Assembly: GCF_017163935.1 (NCBI RefSeq)
Contig: NZ_JABVZR010000002.1
Location: 124,001 to 188,000, forward strand
Origin: Novosphingobium terrae
Lineage (GTDB): Bacteria; Pseudomonadota; Alphaproteobacteria; Sphingomonadales; Sphingomonadaceae
Direction of reading: 5' to 3'
Length of the DNA: 64,000 nt
Numbering within the stretch: the first letter of the stretch is position 1; each line of letters starts with the position of its first letter. Below, piece by piece: positions 8,868-17,459 of the stretch. The notes beneath the pieces are model-generated. The model ran no database searches. It saw only the letters and a program-made list of their open reading frames with translations, and was not told where the DNA came from. The position numbers and the translations under genes are program-made.

Positions 8868-10208
8868 GTGAACGAACATGACAGCACTTCGTTCGATCCG
8901 AGAACTTGGGTTAACCAAAGCTCGTCGGCGCTAGATACGCCCGGAACCACGGTACGTTCCCGGCCGGCACGCCCTCAACTTCACGCGCATCTCCTTCCTC
9001 TGGGGAGTGCTGTGCTGTTAGCCTTGGCCGGAGCAGGCATTGCGGCGTTAAATCGACCTGCCGTGCCGCATTCCGGACCAATCGTTGCCACGCCGCCATC
9101 TGCCCAGCGCTTTACCAGCCGACGCACGCTCAATCTGGCCGATGTGGGGGATATCGGCTCTCAACTCGAACCCTCCGGACTGTCGCAAAGCGAAGCGCGG
9201 GAGATCAGCCGGGAGGTCGTGAACGCGCTGGGCTCTGCGCCGGGCGAAATTCGCCTGATCCTCGATCTGGAACGCAGCGGAGAGACCTCAACGTTAATCA
9301 CGCTGGAGGCCACGCGCACCGATGGCACCGGTCTGATGCTACACCGGCAGGCCAATGGCGCGCTGGAGGCCAAACCCCTCTCCGGCGACCTGACCAGACG
9401 ACTCACCGTGGTGCGCGGCGAGATCGACAGCAACAGCTTCTATTCCTCGGCGGTGACGGCGGGGGTGACGGACAGCCTGATCGGCGAAGTCGCCAATGCC
9501 TTCAGCTATGATTTCGACATGCAACGCGAAGTCGCGCCCGGCGATGTCTTCGAAGTGGCCTTCGAACAGGCCTATAATCGCGCGAATGAGGCGGTGGGCG
9601 TGCCGCGCCTTGCCTATGTCTCGCTGCGCACCGCGACATTGTCCCGCACGCTCTATCGCTTCACCCCGCCCGGTGAGCGCGAGCCCGGCTGGTTCGACGG
9701 CAATGGCGCCAGCACGGTGCGCGCGCTGATGCGGACGCCGGTCGATTCCGCACGCATCACCTCGCAATTCGGCATGCGCATGCATCCCATTCTGGGTTTC
9801 GAGAAGATGCATCGCGGCACCGATTTCGCCGCGCCCACCGGCACACCGGTCTTCGCATCGGGCAACGCCACGGTGGAGTTTGCCGGGCCGAAGGGGCCCA
9901 ACGGCAACTTTATCCGCCTGCATCACGACAATGGCTGGGAAACGCTGTACCTGCATCTCAACCGCATCCTGCCGGGCGTGACGCAAGGCGCGCGGGTGGC
10001 GCAAGGCCAGCAGATCGGCGAGATCGGCACGACGGGGCGCTCGACAGGACCGCATCTCCATTATGAGGTGCATATCGACGGGCAGCCGGTGGACCCGCTC
10101 AAGATCGATGTCGGCACGGGGCAGACGCTGACAGGGGCGGCTCTCATCGCCTTCCACAAGCAGCGCGATGCCATCGATACGCAACGCGCCGGAGCCAGGC
10201 AGCCCTGA
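8868..10208 (+). CDS. M23-family peptidoglycan endopeptidase (MepM/OapA-like)
   Basis: Membrane-anchored murein hydrolase or hydrolase-like factor, 446 residues, starting at GTG 8868. One membrane segment (about 44-64) is followed by a region resembling the OapA/LysM-like part of MepM (SYDFDMQREVAPGDVFEVAFE). The Peptidase_M23 domain keeps the zinc ligands: His315 and Asp319 in HRGTDFAAP, and His396/His398 in HLHYEVH. It should therefore be active rather than a LytM-type activator. It is divergent from the T6SS operon and converges on the CPBP gene with stops one base apart. A link to T6SS passage through the wall is possible but not shown. Confidence 0.88.
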   Translation: MNEHDSTSFDPRTWVNQSSSALDTPGTTVRSRPARPQLHAHLLPLGSAVLLALAGAGIAALNRPAVPHSGPIVATPPSAQRFTSRRTLNLADVGDIGSQLEPSGLSQSEAREISREVVNALGSAPGEIRLILDLERSGETSTLITLEATRTDGTGLMLHRQANGALEAKPLSGDLTRRLTVVRGEIDSNSFYSSAVTAGVTDSLIGEVANAFSYDFDMQREVAPGDVFEVAFEQAYNRANEAVGVPRLAYVSLRTATLSRTLYRFTPPGEREPGWFDGNGASTVRALMRTPVDSARITSQFGMRMHPILGFEKMHRGTDFAAPTGTPVFASGNATVEFAGPKGPNGNFIRLHHDNGWETLYLHLNRILPGVTQGARVAQGQQIGEIGTTGRSTGPHLHYEVHIDGQPVDPLKIDVGTGQTLTGAALIAFHKQRDAIDTQRAGARQP

Positions 10209-10209
10209 T

Positions 10210-11067
10210 CTATGCCAAGGCTGGGCTGCGCTGCCCCTTGCGCCATGTGATCAGCAAGGGCGCAACAAAAACAATCAGCGCCATCATCATGGCGAAGCTG
10301 GCATTCAGCCCCTCCGACGATCCGCCCCATAGGGCCGATCCCACCAGATCGAGATCGATCACCGCCCCAAACCCGCCCACACCGGGATTGGGATCGAGGC
10401 CCAGCAGCAATTGCTCGGCAGCATTCCATGCGACATGCGCGCCGACCGCGCTCGCCATACCGCCCCCGCGCAAGGCGAGCAGGCCAAACCAGATCCCGCC
10501 GATCAGCAGATTGGCCAGCGTGACCGCAGACCGCGCCTCTCCCAGACAATGGACCAAAGCGAAGATGGCGGCCGTGATCATCACCGCCAGCGGCCCTCCC
10601 CACGCTTGTGCCAGCACGAGCTGAATCCAGCCCCGGAAGTAATACTCCTCGGCGGCGACCTGAAGCAGCACCACGCCCAGCCCGGCCAACAGCAGTTTGG
10701 GATCTGGATGCGCGCTGCCAGGGACCACGGCTCCGGCCAGCCAGGCGTAGGCCACCGCCAGCAGCAGGCCGCCCAGACCAAGGCTCAGCCCAAAGACGAA
10801 GCCTCGCAATGGCCGAGGGCCCAGCACCGATCCTGCTCGGCTGAGCCATGCCCCCACCACGGCAACGGCCAACATCGCGCCGGAGACGATGATGGTGAAC
10901 AACGCCTCAAGCGCCGCATCGGACGGGGTGCCCGAAAGCAGTGCCTCCGTCACTTTCCCGGCCAGCGCAGGGCCGAAGCGCAGAATCCCCGCCATCAACA
11001 GCGTGCCGACCACCAGCACAACCCCGGCGCGGAGGTGATGTTTGCCCGACCGGGATGATGTCAGCAT
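10210..11067 (-). CDS. CPBP family intramembrane metalloprotease (CAAX prenyl protease 2/Abi family)
   Basis: Polytopic membrane protein of 285 residues with about eight hydrophobic segments. The catalytic motifs of the family are present: Glu140-Glu141 with Arg145 in EEYYFRG, His173 in FALVH, and His211/Asn215 in HVAWN. Bacterial members process or inactivate membrane proteins or peptides, and some give bacteriocin immunity; the substrate here cannot be told. It is transcribed away from the Zur-box TBDR promoter, so the 213-bp gap to 11281 is a shared divergent promoter region. Confidence 0.85.
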   Translation of the reverse strand: MLTSSRSGKHHLRAGVVLVVGTLLMAGILRFGPALAGKVTEALLSGTPSDAALEALFTIIVSGAMLAVAVVGAWLSRAGSVLGPRPLRGFVFGLSLGLGGLLLAVAYAWLAGAVVPGSAHPDPKLLLAGLGVVLLQVAAEEYYFRGWIQLVLAQAWGGPLAVMITAAIFALVHCLGEARSAVTLANLLIGGIWFGLLALRGGGMASAVGAHVAWNAAEQLLLGLDPNPGVGGFGAVIDLDLVGSALWGGSSEGLNASFAMMMALIVFVAPLLITWRKGQRSPALA

Positions 11068-11227
11068 GGCGCAAGATCCATCGGCCCGATCTTACGGCGG
11101 GAGGGAAGGACAGGCATCTGATCTCCTGACTTTATCGAATGCTGGCCTCTGTTTAGCGACAGATCGCACGACCTGCAATTTCAGCAAGCCGGCCAATCCC
11201 CCTCACATCTCCTCGCACAAACGCCCC

Positions 11228-11250
11228 TTGACAAGAGATGTTATAACATC
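11228..11250 (+). promoter_or_regulatory. Promoter -35 element with overlapping Zur-like palindrome
   Basis: A consensus TTGACA (11228-11233) is followed directly by a perfect 14-bp palindrome, GATGTTATAACATC (11237-11250), where the -35/-10 spacer would lie. The ATGTTAT/ATAACAT half-sites are those of the enterobacterial Zur box, here overlapping more tightly. A repressor bound here would block the promoter of the TBDR/ABC genes starting at 11281. Assignment to Zur is by motif similarity plus the presence of a zur gene at 46625. Confidence 0.65.
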
Positions 11251-11280
11251 AATCAGGCGCGCAACTTAGAGGGGGCTCGC

Positions 11281-13587
11281 ATGATCTTTGCTTTTCCGTC
11301 GCGCCCGGCACGCCGCCGGGCCCGTTTCAACCATGCCTCACGTCTGGCGCTGCTGGCGGGGCTCACGCTGGGCACCATCTCGCCCGCGCTGGCCGAGGAA
11401 GCGCCCGGCGATGAGACGCGCGCCGACATCCGGGTCGATGGCCGCCGCGAACAGAAGCTGGATCGCCCCGCCGAAGCCATCGGCGCCACCATCGATGCGG
11501 GCATACTGGCCCGCGCCAACACCATCACGGCGGAAGATGCGCTGCGCTATCTGCCCAACATCCAGCTGCGCCAGCGCTACATCGGCGACACCGGCAGCGC
11601 GGTGGCGGTGCGCGGCACCAGCGGCTTCCAGACGGCGCGCGTGCTGGTCACGCTCGACGGCATTCCGATCAGCAATTTTCTGGGCAACACCTATGTCTAT
11701 GCCCCGCTGTGGGGCATGGTCGCGCCCGACGAAATCGAGAGCGTGGATGCCTCCTACGGCCCCTTCTCGGCACGCTATGGCGGCGGCACGATGGGTGCGG
11801 GGATCTTTATTCAGACCCATATGCCGCAGAAGCTGGAGGCGGGTGTCGACCTCACTTACGGCAATCAGGATTTCAACGCTCAGAAGAGCAGCGACAGCCT
11901 GAACACATGGCGCATCCAGTCGCATATCGGCAACCGCCACGGCAATGTGTCATGGATGCTCTATCAGGACCATCTGAGCAGTCAGGGCCAGCCACTCTAT
12001 TTCGCGGTGACGCCCGTTTCGGCAGGCACCACGGCTGCGGGCACACCGGTGACAGGCGCGCTGCGTGACCGCGATGCCACCAACACCGACCGCTATCTGG
12101 TCGGCTCCTCGGGCGTGACGGATACGCGCAGCGATCTGGTCAAGGGCAAGCTGGCATGGGATGCGGCGCCCTCCACGCGGGTGATGCTGACCACCGCCTA
12201 TCGCGATCTGCGCTATGACAGCCTCGCGCCGGAAACCTATCTGCGAGACGCCGCGGGCAATGGCGTGATCAGCGGCTCGGCGCAGATCGACGGCCGCAGC
12301 TATGCGCTCTCCAGCCTGCTGGGGCTGCGCAAGCAGGATGTGCAATTGCGCGATCTGCTCAGCGGGATCAGCGTGACCTCGCAGCTCACCCATCGCCTGC
12401 ATGCGGAACTCAGCGCCTCAACCTACAATGTGCTGGGCGGCGAGACGCGGCAGGCCTATCCGGCAGGCAATGGCGCTCAGGTGATCGCTACGGATGCGCA
12501 GGGCTGGGCCAATGCGGCGGCGCGCTTTGCGTGGGATATGGCCAAGGGCAACCAGATCGGCTTCGGCGGCGATTACGCCCAATACTGGACCCAGACCAGC
12601 ACCTGGAACTCCACCGACTGGCTGAACGGCGCCCGCTCCAGCTTTGCCGAACGCTCGGGCGGCAAGACCGAGATCTTCGGCCTCTATGGCGAGGACCGCT
12701 GGGCCCTGACCCCCACGCTGACCCTCACCGCAGGCCTGCGCTATGACCATTGGCGCGCCTTCGACGGCCAGCGCACCACCAGCGCCAGCGCTTTAACCTA
12801 TCCGTCGCGTGCCAAGGATGGCTGGTCGCCCAAGGGCGTGCTGCGCTGGACCCCGGCCAAGGGCTGGGCGGTGCAGTTGCGCGCGGCGCAGGCCTGGCGC
12901 TTCCCCACCGTCACCGAGCTGTTCCAGTCGGCCAGCAGCGGCGGCGTGCTGGTGCAGAGCGACCCCAACCTCAAGCCTGAACACTCCACCACCTTCGATC
13001 TGGGCACCACCCGTGACATGGCACTGGCCGGAGGCACACTCAGCCTTGGCGCCACGCTGTTCCATGAGCGGGTAAGCAACACGCTCTACAACCAGCAGAA
13101 CGCTTTCACCGGCGCGACCTATTACCAAAACATCGGCCTTGTGCGCACGCGCGGCGTGGAGCTGTCGGCCACCGGGCGGCATCTGTTTGACGGACTGCTG
13201 GATCTGGACGGCGCCTTTGCGTGGCAGGGCGGCAAGATCCTCCAGAACGCCAATCTGCCGGTCAGCGTGGGCAAGGAAATGCCCCGCGTGCCGCGCATTC
13301 GCTGGAACCTGCTGGCCACGCTGCATCCGGTCGAGAAGGTCGATGCCACCGTGGGCGTGCGGCATGAGGGCGCGCAGTTCAGCGATCTGCTCAACAGCGA
13401 CGGGCGGCGCGGCGGCTTCGGCTATGCCGATGCCTACACCTTCGTTGAAGCGCGGCTGGGCGTGCACATCACCCGCCAGCTTCAGGCCAGCGTGGGCGTG
13501 GACAACCTCTTCAACCAGATCCGCTACATCTACCATCCCTATCCGCGCCGCACGGTGTTCCTCGCTCTGAAGTGGCGCGCACAGTGA
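11281..13587 (+). CDS. TonB-dependent receptor, candidate zinc-regulated
   Basis: Outer-membrane TBDR of 768 residues. A Sec signal peptide ends near ALA-EE (about residue 40). The plug domain (about 50-165) contains AEDALRYLPNIQLRQR and the GTMGAGIFIQTH ending, and a 22-strand barrel runs to a terminal aromatic-rich strand. The TTGACA/palindrome promoter lies 30 bp upstream. The ABC ATPase gene follows immediately, so receptor and transporter form one unit. The substrate is unknown. The Zur-like operator suggests zinc or a zinc-binding small molecule; there is no His-rich loop to argue for free zinc binding. Confidence 0.88.
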   Translation: MIFAFPSRPARRRARFNHASRLALLAGLTLGTISPALAEEAPGDETRADIRVDGRREQKLDRPAEAIGATIDAGILARANTITAEDALRYLPNIQLRQRYIGDTGSAVAVRGTSGFQTARVLVTLDGIPISNFLGNTYVYAPLWGMVAPDEIESVDASYGPFSARYGGGTMGAGIFIQTHMPQKLEAGVDLTYGNQDFNAQKSSDSLNTWRIQSHIGNRHGNVSWMLYQDHLSSQGQPLYFAVTPVSAGTTAAGTPVTGALRDRDATNTDRYLVGSSGVTDTRSDLVKGKLAWDAAPSTRVMLTTAYRDLRYDSLAPETYLRDAAGNGVISGSAQIDGRSYALSSLLGLRKQDVQLRDLLSGISVTSQLTHRLHAELSASTYNVLGGETRQAYPAGNGAQVIATDAQGWANAAARFAWDMAKGNQIGFGGDYAQYWTQTSTWNSTDWLNGARSSFAERSGGKTEIFGLYGEDRWALTPTLTLTAGLRYDHWRAFDGQRTTSASALTYPSRAKDGWSPKGVLRWTPAKGWAVQLRAAQAWRFPTVTELFQSASSGGVLVQSDPNLKPEHSTTFDLGTTRDMALAGGTLSLGATLFHERVSNTLYNQQNAFTGATYYQNIGLVRTRGVELSATGRHLFDGLLDLDGAFAWQGGKILQNANLPVSVGKEMPRVPRIRWNLLATLHPVEKVDATVGVRHEGAQFSDLLNSDGRRGGFGYADAYTFVEARLGVHITRQLQASVGVDNLFNQIRYIYHPYPRRTVFLALKWRAQ

Positions 13588-13601
13588 CGGATTGGGTGAG
13601 C

Positions 13602-14294
13602 ATGGCGGCGCCCTTAACGCTGACGCAGGTCTGCAAGAGCTTCAACGGGCGCCGCGTGCTCGATGGGCTGGACCTTCAGGTCGAGCCCGGCGAGGTGGTG
13701 GCATTGCTGGGCCGCAATGGCGCGGGCAAGACCACCACGCTCAACCTCGTGCTGGGCTTCGAACAGGCCGACAGCGGCACGGTGGCGATCTGCGGCGAGC
13801 CGCCTGCACAGGCCCGCGCCCATCTGGCCTATCTGCCCGAACAGGTGGCGCTGTATCCCCATCTCTCGGGGTTGGAGAACCTGCGTTATTTCACGGCACT
13901 GGCAGGGCTAAAACTGTCCAGACCTGAAGCCGCCGCCCTGCTGGCCGAGGCAGGCCTGCCACCCGAGGCCTGTCTGCGCCGCGCCAGCGCCTATTCCAAG
14001 GGCATGCGTCAGAAGGTGGGGATCGCCATCGCTCTGGCGCGGCGCTGCCCGCTGCTGCTTCTCGACGAACCCGGCTCGGGCCTCGATCCGCTGGCCATGG
14101 AGGAGCTGGGCGCGCTGGTCCGACGCGTGGCGGCGCGTGGCACCGGGGTTCTGGTGGTCTCGCATGATCTCTTCGGCCTCAAACCCATGGCCGACCGCGC
14201 CGTGGTGCTGGAAGGCGGCAGGATCGGCCACAACTTCGATCCGCGCCATGCCGATGCCGCCGCGCTGCTATCCTTCTACGGTGCAGCATCATGA
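13602..14294 (+). CDS. ABC transporter ATP-binding protein (ABC-2/drug-export type)
   Basis: ATPase of 230 residues from ATG 13602. Walker A is GRNGAGKT (37-44), the signature is YSKGMRQKVG, and Walker B is LLLLDEPGSGLDP followed by the switch His in VVSHD. The closest groups are CcmA/NosF/drug-export type ATPases that pair with ABC-2 permeases, not importers. GTG codons at 13572, 13584 and 13596 are in frame; GTG 13584 would overlap the TBDR stop, so the exact start is uncertain. Its stop overlaps the next permease start (ATGA). Confidence 0.88.
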   Translation: MAAPLTLTQVCKSFNGRRVLDGLDLQVEPGEVVALLGRNGAGKTTTLNLVLGFEQADSGTVAICGEPPAQARAHLAYLPEQVALYPHLSGLENLRYFTALAGLKLSRPEAAALLAEAGLPPEACLRRASAYSKGMRQKVGIAIALARRCPLLLLDEPGSGLDPLAMEELGALVRRVAARGTGVLVVSHDLFGLKPMADRAVVLEGGRIGHNFDPRHADAAALLSFYGAAS

Positions 14295-15634
14295 ATCCCG
14301 CCCTGCTACGCGCCGAGGCGCTGCTGATGCTGCGCAACCGGGCGCTATGCCTGATGCTGGCGGTGCTGGCCGCGCTGCTGCTCGGCACCGGCCTGACCAC
14401 CCTGCGCGATCATGCCGCCACCGCGCGCACCTTCGCCCAAACCGAGCAGGCCGAACGCGACCGCTGGCTGAGCCAAAGCGCCAAGAACCCCCATCGTGCC
14501 GCGCATTTCGGCCTCTGGGTGTTTCGCGCGCCTGCGCCGCTGTCGGCCATCGATCCGGGCACCGATCCCTTTGTGGGGCGCATGCTGCGGGTCGAAGCGC
14601 ATCATCCCAATGATCCGCTGTTTCTTTCCTCACTGGATGAAGGCCCGTTCCATCGCGCCGGGGTTTCCACCATGGCCGATATGATCGCCCTGTTCGTGCC
14701 TTTGGCCGCGCTGTTGCTGGGCTTTGCCAGCTTTGCAGCGGATCGCGAAAGCGGGCGGCTGCGCATGGTGATCGGCGCGGGCGGGCAAGTGCTGCAGATC
14801 GCAAGCAGGCGCCTTGCGATAAGGCTGGCCGCGCTGGCGATGGCGACGGGCCTGCCCATGCTGGCCATCGGACTGATGGCCGGGGGAGAGATCGCCCTGC
14901 TGATCGCCATGCTGCTGGTGGCGTTGGCCTATGGCGCCGTCTTTCTAGCCATCGGCATGGCGGTCTCGCTGCGCGCGCCCAGCAGCCGAGCGGCGCTGGC
15001 CTTGCTGCTGGCCCTGTGGGTGACGCTCTGCGTGCTGGTGCCGCGTCTGGCCACCGCCGCTGTCGAAAGTGCTTTGCCCACGCCCTCGCATACGGCGCTG
15101 CTCGATGAGGCCGCCGCGATCAACCGCGCCTATAACACGCCCGAAGCCGCCGCAGCCCGCAAGCAGCAGCTTATGACGCAGAGCGCGCATATGGATGTTG
15201 GCGGAGCGATGCTCTACAACCGCGACCACCACGACAACGCCACCTATGATGCCAGCCTTGGCCGCATGACAGCCCGCTTGCAAAGACAGGACGGCTGGCT
15301 GACCGTGGCAGGCCTCACCTCCCCCCTGCTGCCGTTCCAGCTGGCCAACGATACGCTGGCCCGCAGCGGCGCAAACGACCATGCCGCCTTCCTGCAGGCC
15401 GCCGAGGCCTATCGTCGTCGCATGTCGGATCTGATGAACCTTGATCTGCGCGCCCATCCCGTTGCCGCCGGGCAAACTTATCGTGCCGGGCGTTCGCTTT
15501 TTGCCGCCCTGCCGCCTTTTGTGGTGCCTCAGGCCGGCATGATGAGCCTGCTCTGGCCGCTTGCCTTGCTGGCATTATGGCTGATCGGCAGCCTGTCGTT
15601 TCTTCGCGCCACCATCCGGAGGCTTCGCCCATGA
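14291..15634 (+). CDS. ABC-2 type permease, DUF3526 family (subunit 1)
   Basis: Integral membrane protein of 447 residues: an N-terminal helix (about 18-38), a long extracytoplasmic segment, a block of five or so helices (about 130-255), a second soluble segment, and a last helix near 415-435. This DUF3526 layout resembles NosY-like ABC-2 permeases. It overlaps the ATPase gene upstream and the second permease downstream by four bases each, so the three should be made in fixed ratio. The transported substrate and its direction are unknown; ABC-2 permeases usually export. Confidence 0.8.
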   Translation: MNPALLRAEALLMLRNRALCLMLAVLAALLLGTGLTTLRDHAATARTFAQTEQAERDRWLSQSAKNPHRAAHFGLWVFRAPAPLSAIDPGTDPFVGRMLRVEAHHPNDPLFLSSLDEGPFHRAGVSTMADMIALFVPLAALLLGFASFAADRESGRLRMVIGAGGQVLQIASRRLAIRLAALAMATGLPMLAIGLMAGGEIALLIAMLLVALAYGAVFLAIGMAVSLRAPSSRAALALLLALWVTLCVLVPRLATAAVESALPTPSHTALLDEAAAINRAYNTPEAAAARKQQLMTQSAHMDVGGAMLYNRDHHDNATYDASLGRMTARLQRQDGWLTVAGLTSPLLPFQLANDTLARSGANDHAAFLQAAEAYRRRMSDLMNLDLRAHPVAAGQTYRAGRSLFAALPPFVVPQAGMMSLLWPLALLALWLIGSLSFLRATIRRLRP

Positions 15635-17061
15635 TCGCTCTGATCCAACTCGAAATCCGGATGCTGGTCACAAGACGCCTGAACCGGGCGATCGGCGCCC
15701 TGTTGCTGCTCGCCATGCTGATCGCGACGGCCAGCGGCCTCCAGCAAGCCCGAAGCCGCCAGCGCGAGATCGCCCATGCCCAGGCCGAAACCGCTCAGGC
15801 CAAGGCGCAGGCCCGCGCCATCGCGGCCCAGACCAACCGCCCGCCCGAACAATATCGCGATCCATCCGATCCCTATGGCTATCTCTTCTATTTCGCCAGG
15901 CTGCACGCCATCCGCGCCCTGCCCCCGCTCGCTCTGATCGCCACCGGTGACAGCGATCTGCTCCCCACGGCGATGAGCATCGCCCCCGGCCATGCCGATG
16001 CACGGGGCGTCGCGACTGTGGCCAATCCACGCCTCGCACGGATCGGGCGTTTCGATCTGGCGTTCGTGCTGGCTTATCTGCTGCCATTGGCCCTGATCGC
16101 GATGGCAGGCACAGTGATCTCCGCAGAGCGCGAAGGCGGCCAATTGCCCCTGCTGCGCGCGCAACCGGCCGGGCTGGGGCGCATTGCTCTGGCACGTTTT
16201 TCAGCGCTGGCTGTGGTGACCATACCCGCAGTGCTCGCCATGCTCTGGCTGACACTGGCGCTGGCCGGGGCGGTCACCGGGGCCTCATCGGGCATGCTGG
16301 CGATGCTCAGCCTTGATCTGGCAGGGTTTATGCTGTTCTGGCTGGCGCTGGCAGGCTGCGCATCAGGTTTGCGGATCACCGGCAGCGCCAGCGTCATTGG
16401 ACTGTTGCTGATCTGGGCGGTGATGGGCTTTGTGGTGCCCCTGGCCTGCGGCTGGTGGGCAGGGCTTGCGGCCCCCTCGCGCATTCAGCCTGTCCAGACC
16501 TCGCGAGATATGGCCGCGCGCTTCGATGCCGATCCGGCAGGGCAGACAAGCCTCTGGCTGAAGCGCCACGCCCCCGGCCTGACGCCCGAGGCCAGCCAGC
16601 GCGCCGATCTGCAACGTCTGGCGCTGGATGGGCAGACTGCGGAGGCACTGGCCGCCTATCGTCTCGCCGCGCAGGATTATGACCGCGATGCCGCCCTCTG
16701 GCAGGAGCGACTGGCCCCTGCCTCGCCCATGCTGCTGCTGGAACAAGCTCTGCTGACCGCAGCCGGACAGGATCGGCGCGATGGCCTGCGCTTCACCGAA
16801 CAGGCCGACCAGCATGCGCTCGATCTGGAGGCGCGCTTCACGCCCGCGATCCTCGCCTCGGCGCAAGCAAAGGAAGCCAAAGCCGATGGCGGTCAGGCGG
16901 AACAGCGCTATGAGGCATGGAGCAGCGATCCGGTGACGCATGCTGCCCTTCGCATCGCGCCCGGCTGGAGCCTGCTGCTTTGGGCTTTGGCTGCTGTTCT
17001 GGCAGCATGGGCGCTGTGGCAAAACCCCGGTCGGATTGCGGATCAGGGAACACGCGTCTAG
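15631..17061 (+). CDS. ABC-2 type permease, DUF3526 family (subunit 2)
   Basis: Second DUF3526 permease, 476 residues, paralogous in layout to the preceding one: helix at about 16-36, soluble segment, six-helix block at about 145-300, soluble segment, C-terminal helix (LLLWALAAVLAAWALW region). ATG 15631 overlaps the previous stop (ATGA); the longer reading to 15577 would lie inside that gene. With the ATPase it would form a heteromeric ABC-2 transporter. No periplasmic binding protein is encoded nearby, unusual if the system were an importer for what the TBDR brings in. Confidence 0.8.
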   Translation: MIALIQLEIRMLVTRRLNRAIGALLLLAMLIATASGLQQARSRQREIAHAQAETAQAKAQARAIAAQTNRPPEQYRDPSDPYGYLFYFARLHAIRALPPLALIATGDSDLLPTAMSIAPGHADARGVATVANPRLARIGRFDLAFVLAYLLPLALIAMAGTVISAEREGGQLPLLRAQPAGLGRIALARFSALAVVTIPAVLAMLWLTLALAGAVTGASSGMLAMLSLDLAGFMLFWLALAGCASGLRITGSASVIGLLLIWAVMGFVVPLACGWWAGLAAPSRIQPVQTSRDMAARFDADPAGQTSLWLKRHAPGLTPEASQRADLQRLALDGQTAEALAAYRLAAQDYDRDAALWQERLAPASPMLLLEQALLTAAGQDRRDGLRFTEQADQHALDLEARFTPAILASAQAKEAKADGGQAEQRYEAWSSDPVTHAALRIAPGWSLLLWALAAVLAAWALWQNPGRIADQGTRV

Positions 17062-17260
17062 GCTCCCGCGACGCGATCACGATCCGGCAGACCATCCGGG
17101 CCGGTTTCCCTATCCGGCTATGTCTCCGCCAATCATATGCGGATTCAATGTGAACGGCCCTCCACTCGTCTCGCATTTCAACGCCGCTTCGTCCTAATGG
17201 GGCGACTGCATCGGACTCGCCCGCGCCTTTTGCCCGGGTGATCCAAGCAGGAGCACACCC

Positions 17261-17344
17261 ATGCAGGACATCCTCTGGATCGGCCTCTTCCTCGCCCTTT
17301 TGGCGGCCAGCCTTGGCTACACCGCCCTGTGCAACCGGGCTTGA
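17261..17344 (+). CDS. 27-residue membrane peptide at head of kdp operon
   Basis: Short reading frame of 27 codons with a GGAG ribosome site 8 bases upstream of its ATG. The peptide is a single hydrophobic helix (starting MQDILWIGLF) ending in CNRA. It lies 13 bp ahead of kdpF and is followed by the same operon. Similar one-helix peptides ending in a Cys-x-Arg motif occur in front of kdpF in other proteobacteria, as far as I recall; no function is known to me. It may be a second small KdpFABC accessory subunit. Confidence 0.6.
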   Translation: MQDILWIGLFLALLAASLGYTALCNRA

Positions 17345-17357
17345 GGGAGACCCACCT

Positions 17358-17447
17358 ATGACACTCGACCTCTGGCTGGCGGGTTTCACCGCCATCGGCC
17401 TTCTCGTTTACCTCGTTGCCGTACTCGCGCGGCCCGAGCGGTTCTAG
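17358..17447 (+). CDS. kdpF: Potassium-transporting ATPase small subunit KdpF
   Basis: A 29-residue one-helix peptide (MTLDLWLAGF..., ending ARPERF) matching KdpF in size, hydrophobic core and the terminal RPERF motif. KdpF stabilises the KdpFABC complex in the inner membrane. It lies 12 bp before kdpA, and the sequence just after its stop (AGGGAGG) serves as the kdpA ribosome site. Confidence 0.88.
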   Translation: MTLDLWLAGFTAIGLLVYLVAVLARPERF

Positions 17448-17459
17448 GGAGGCGCCGTC

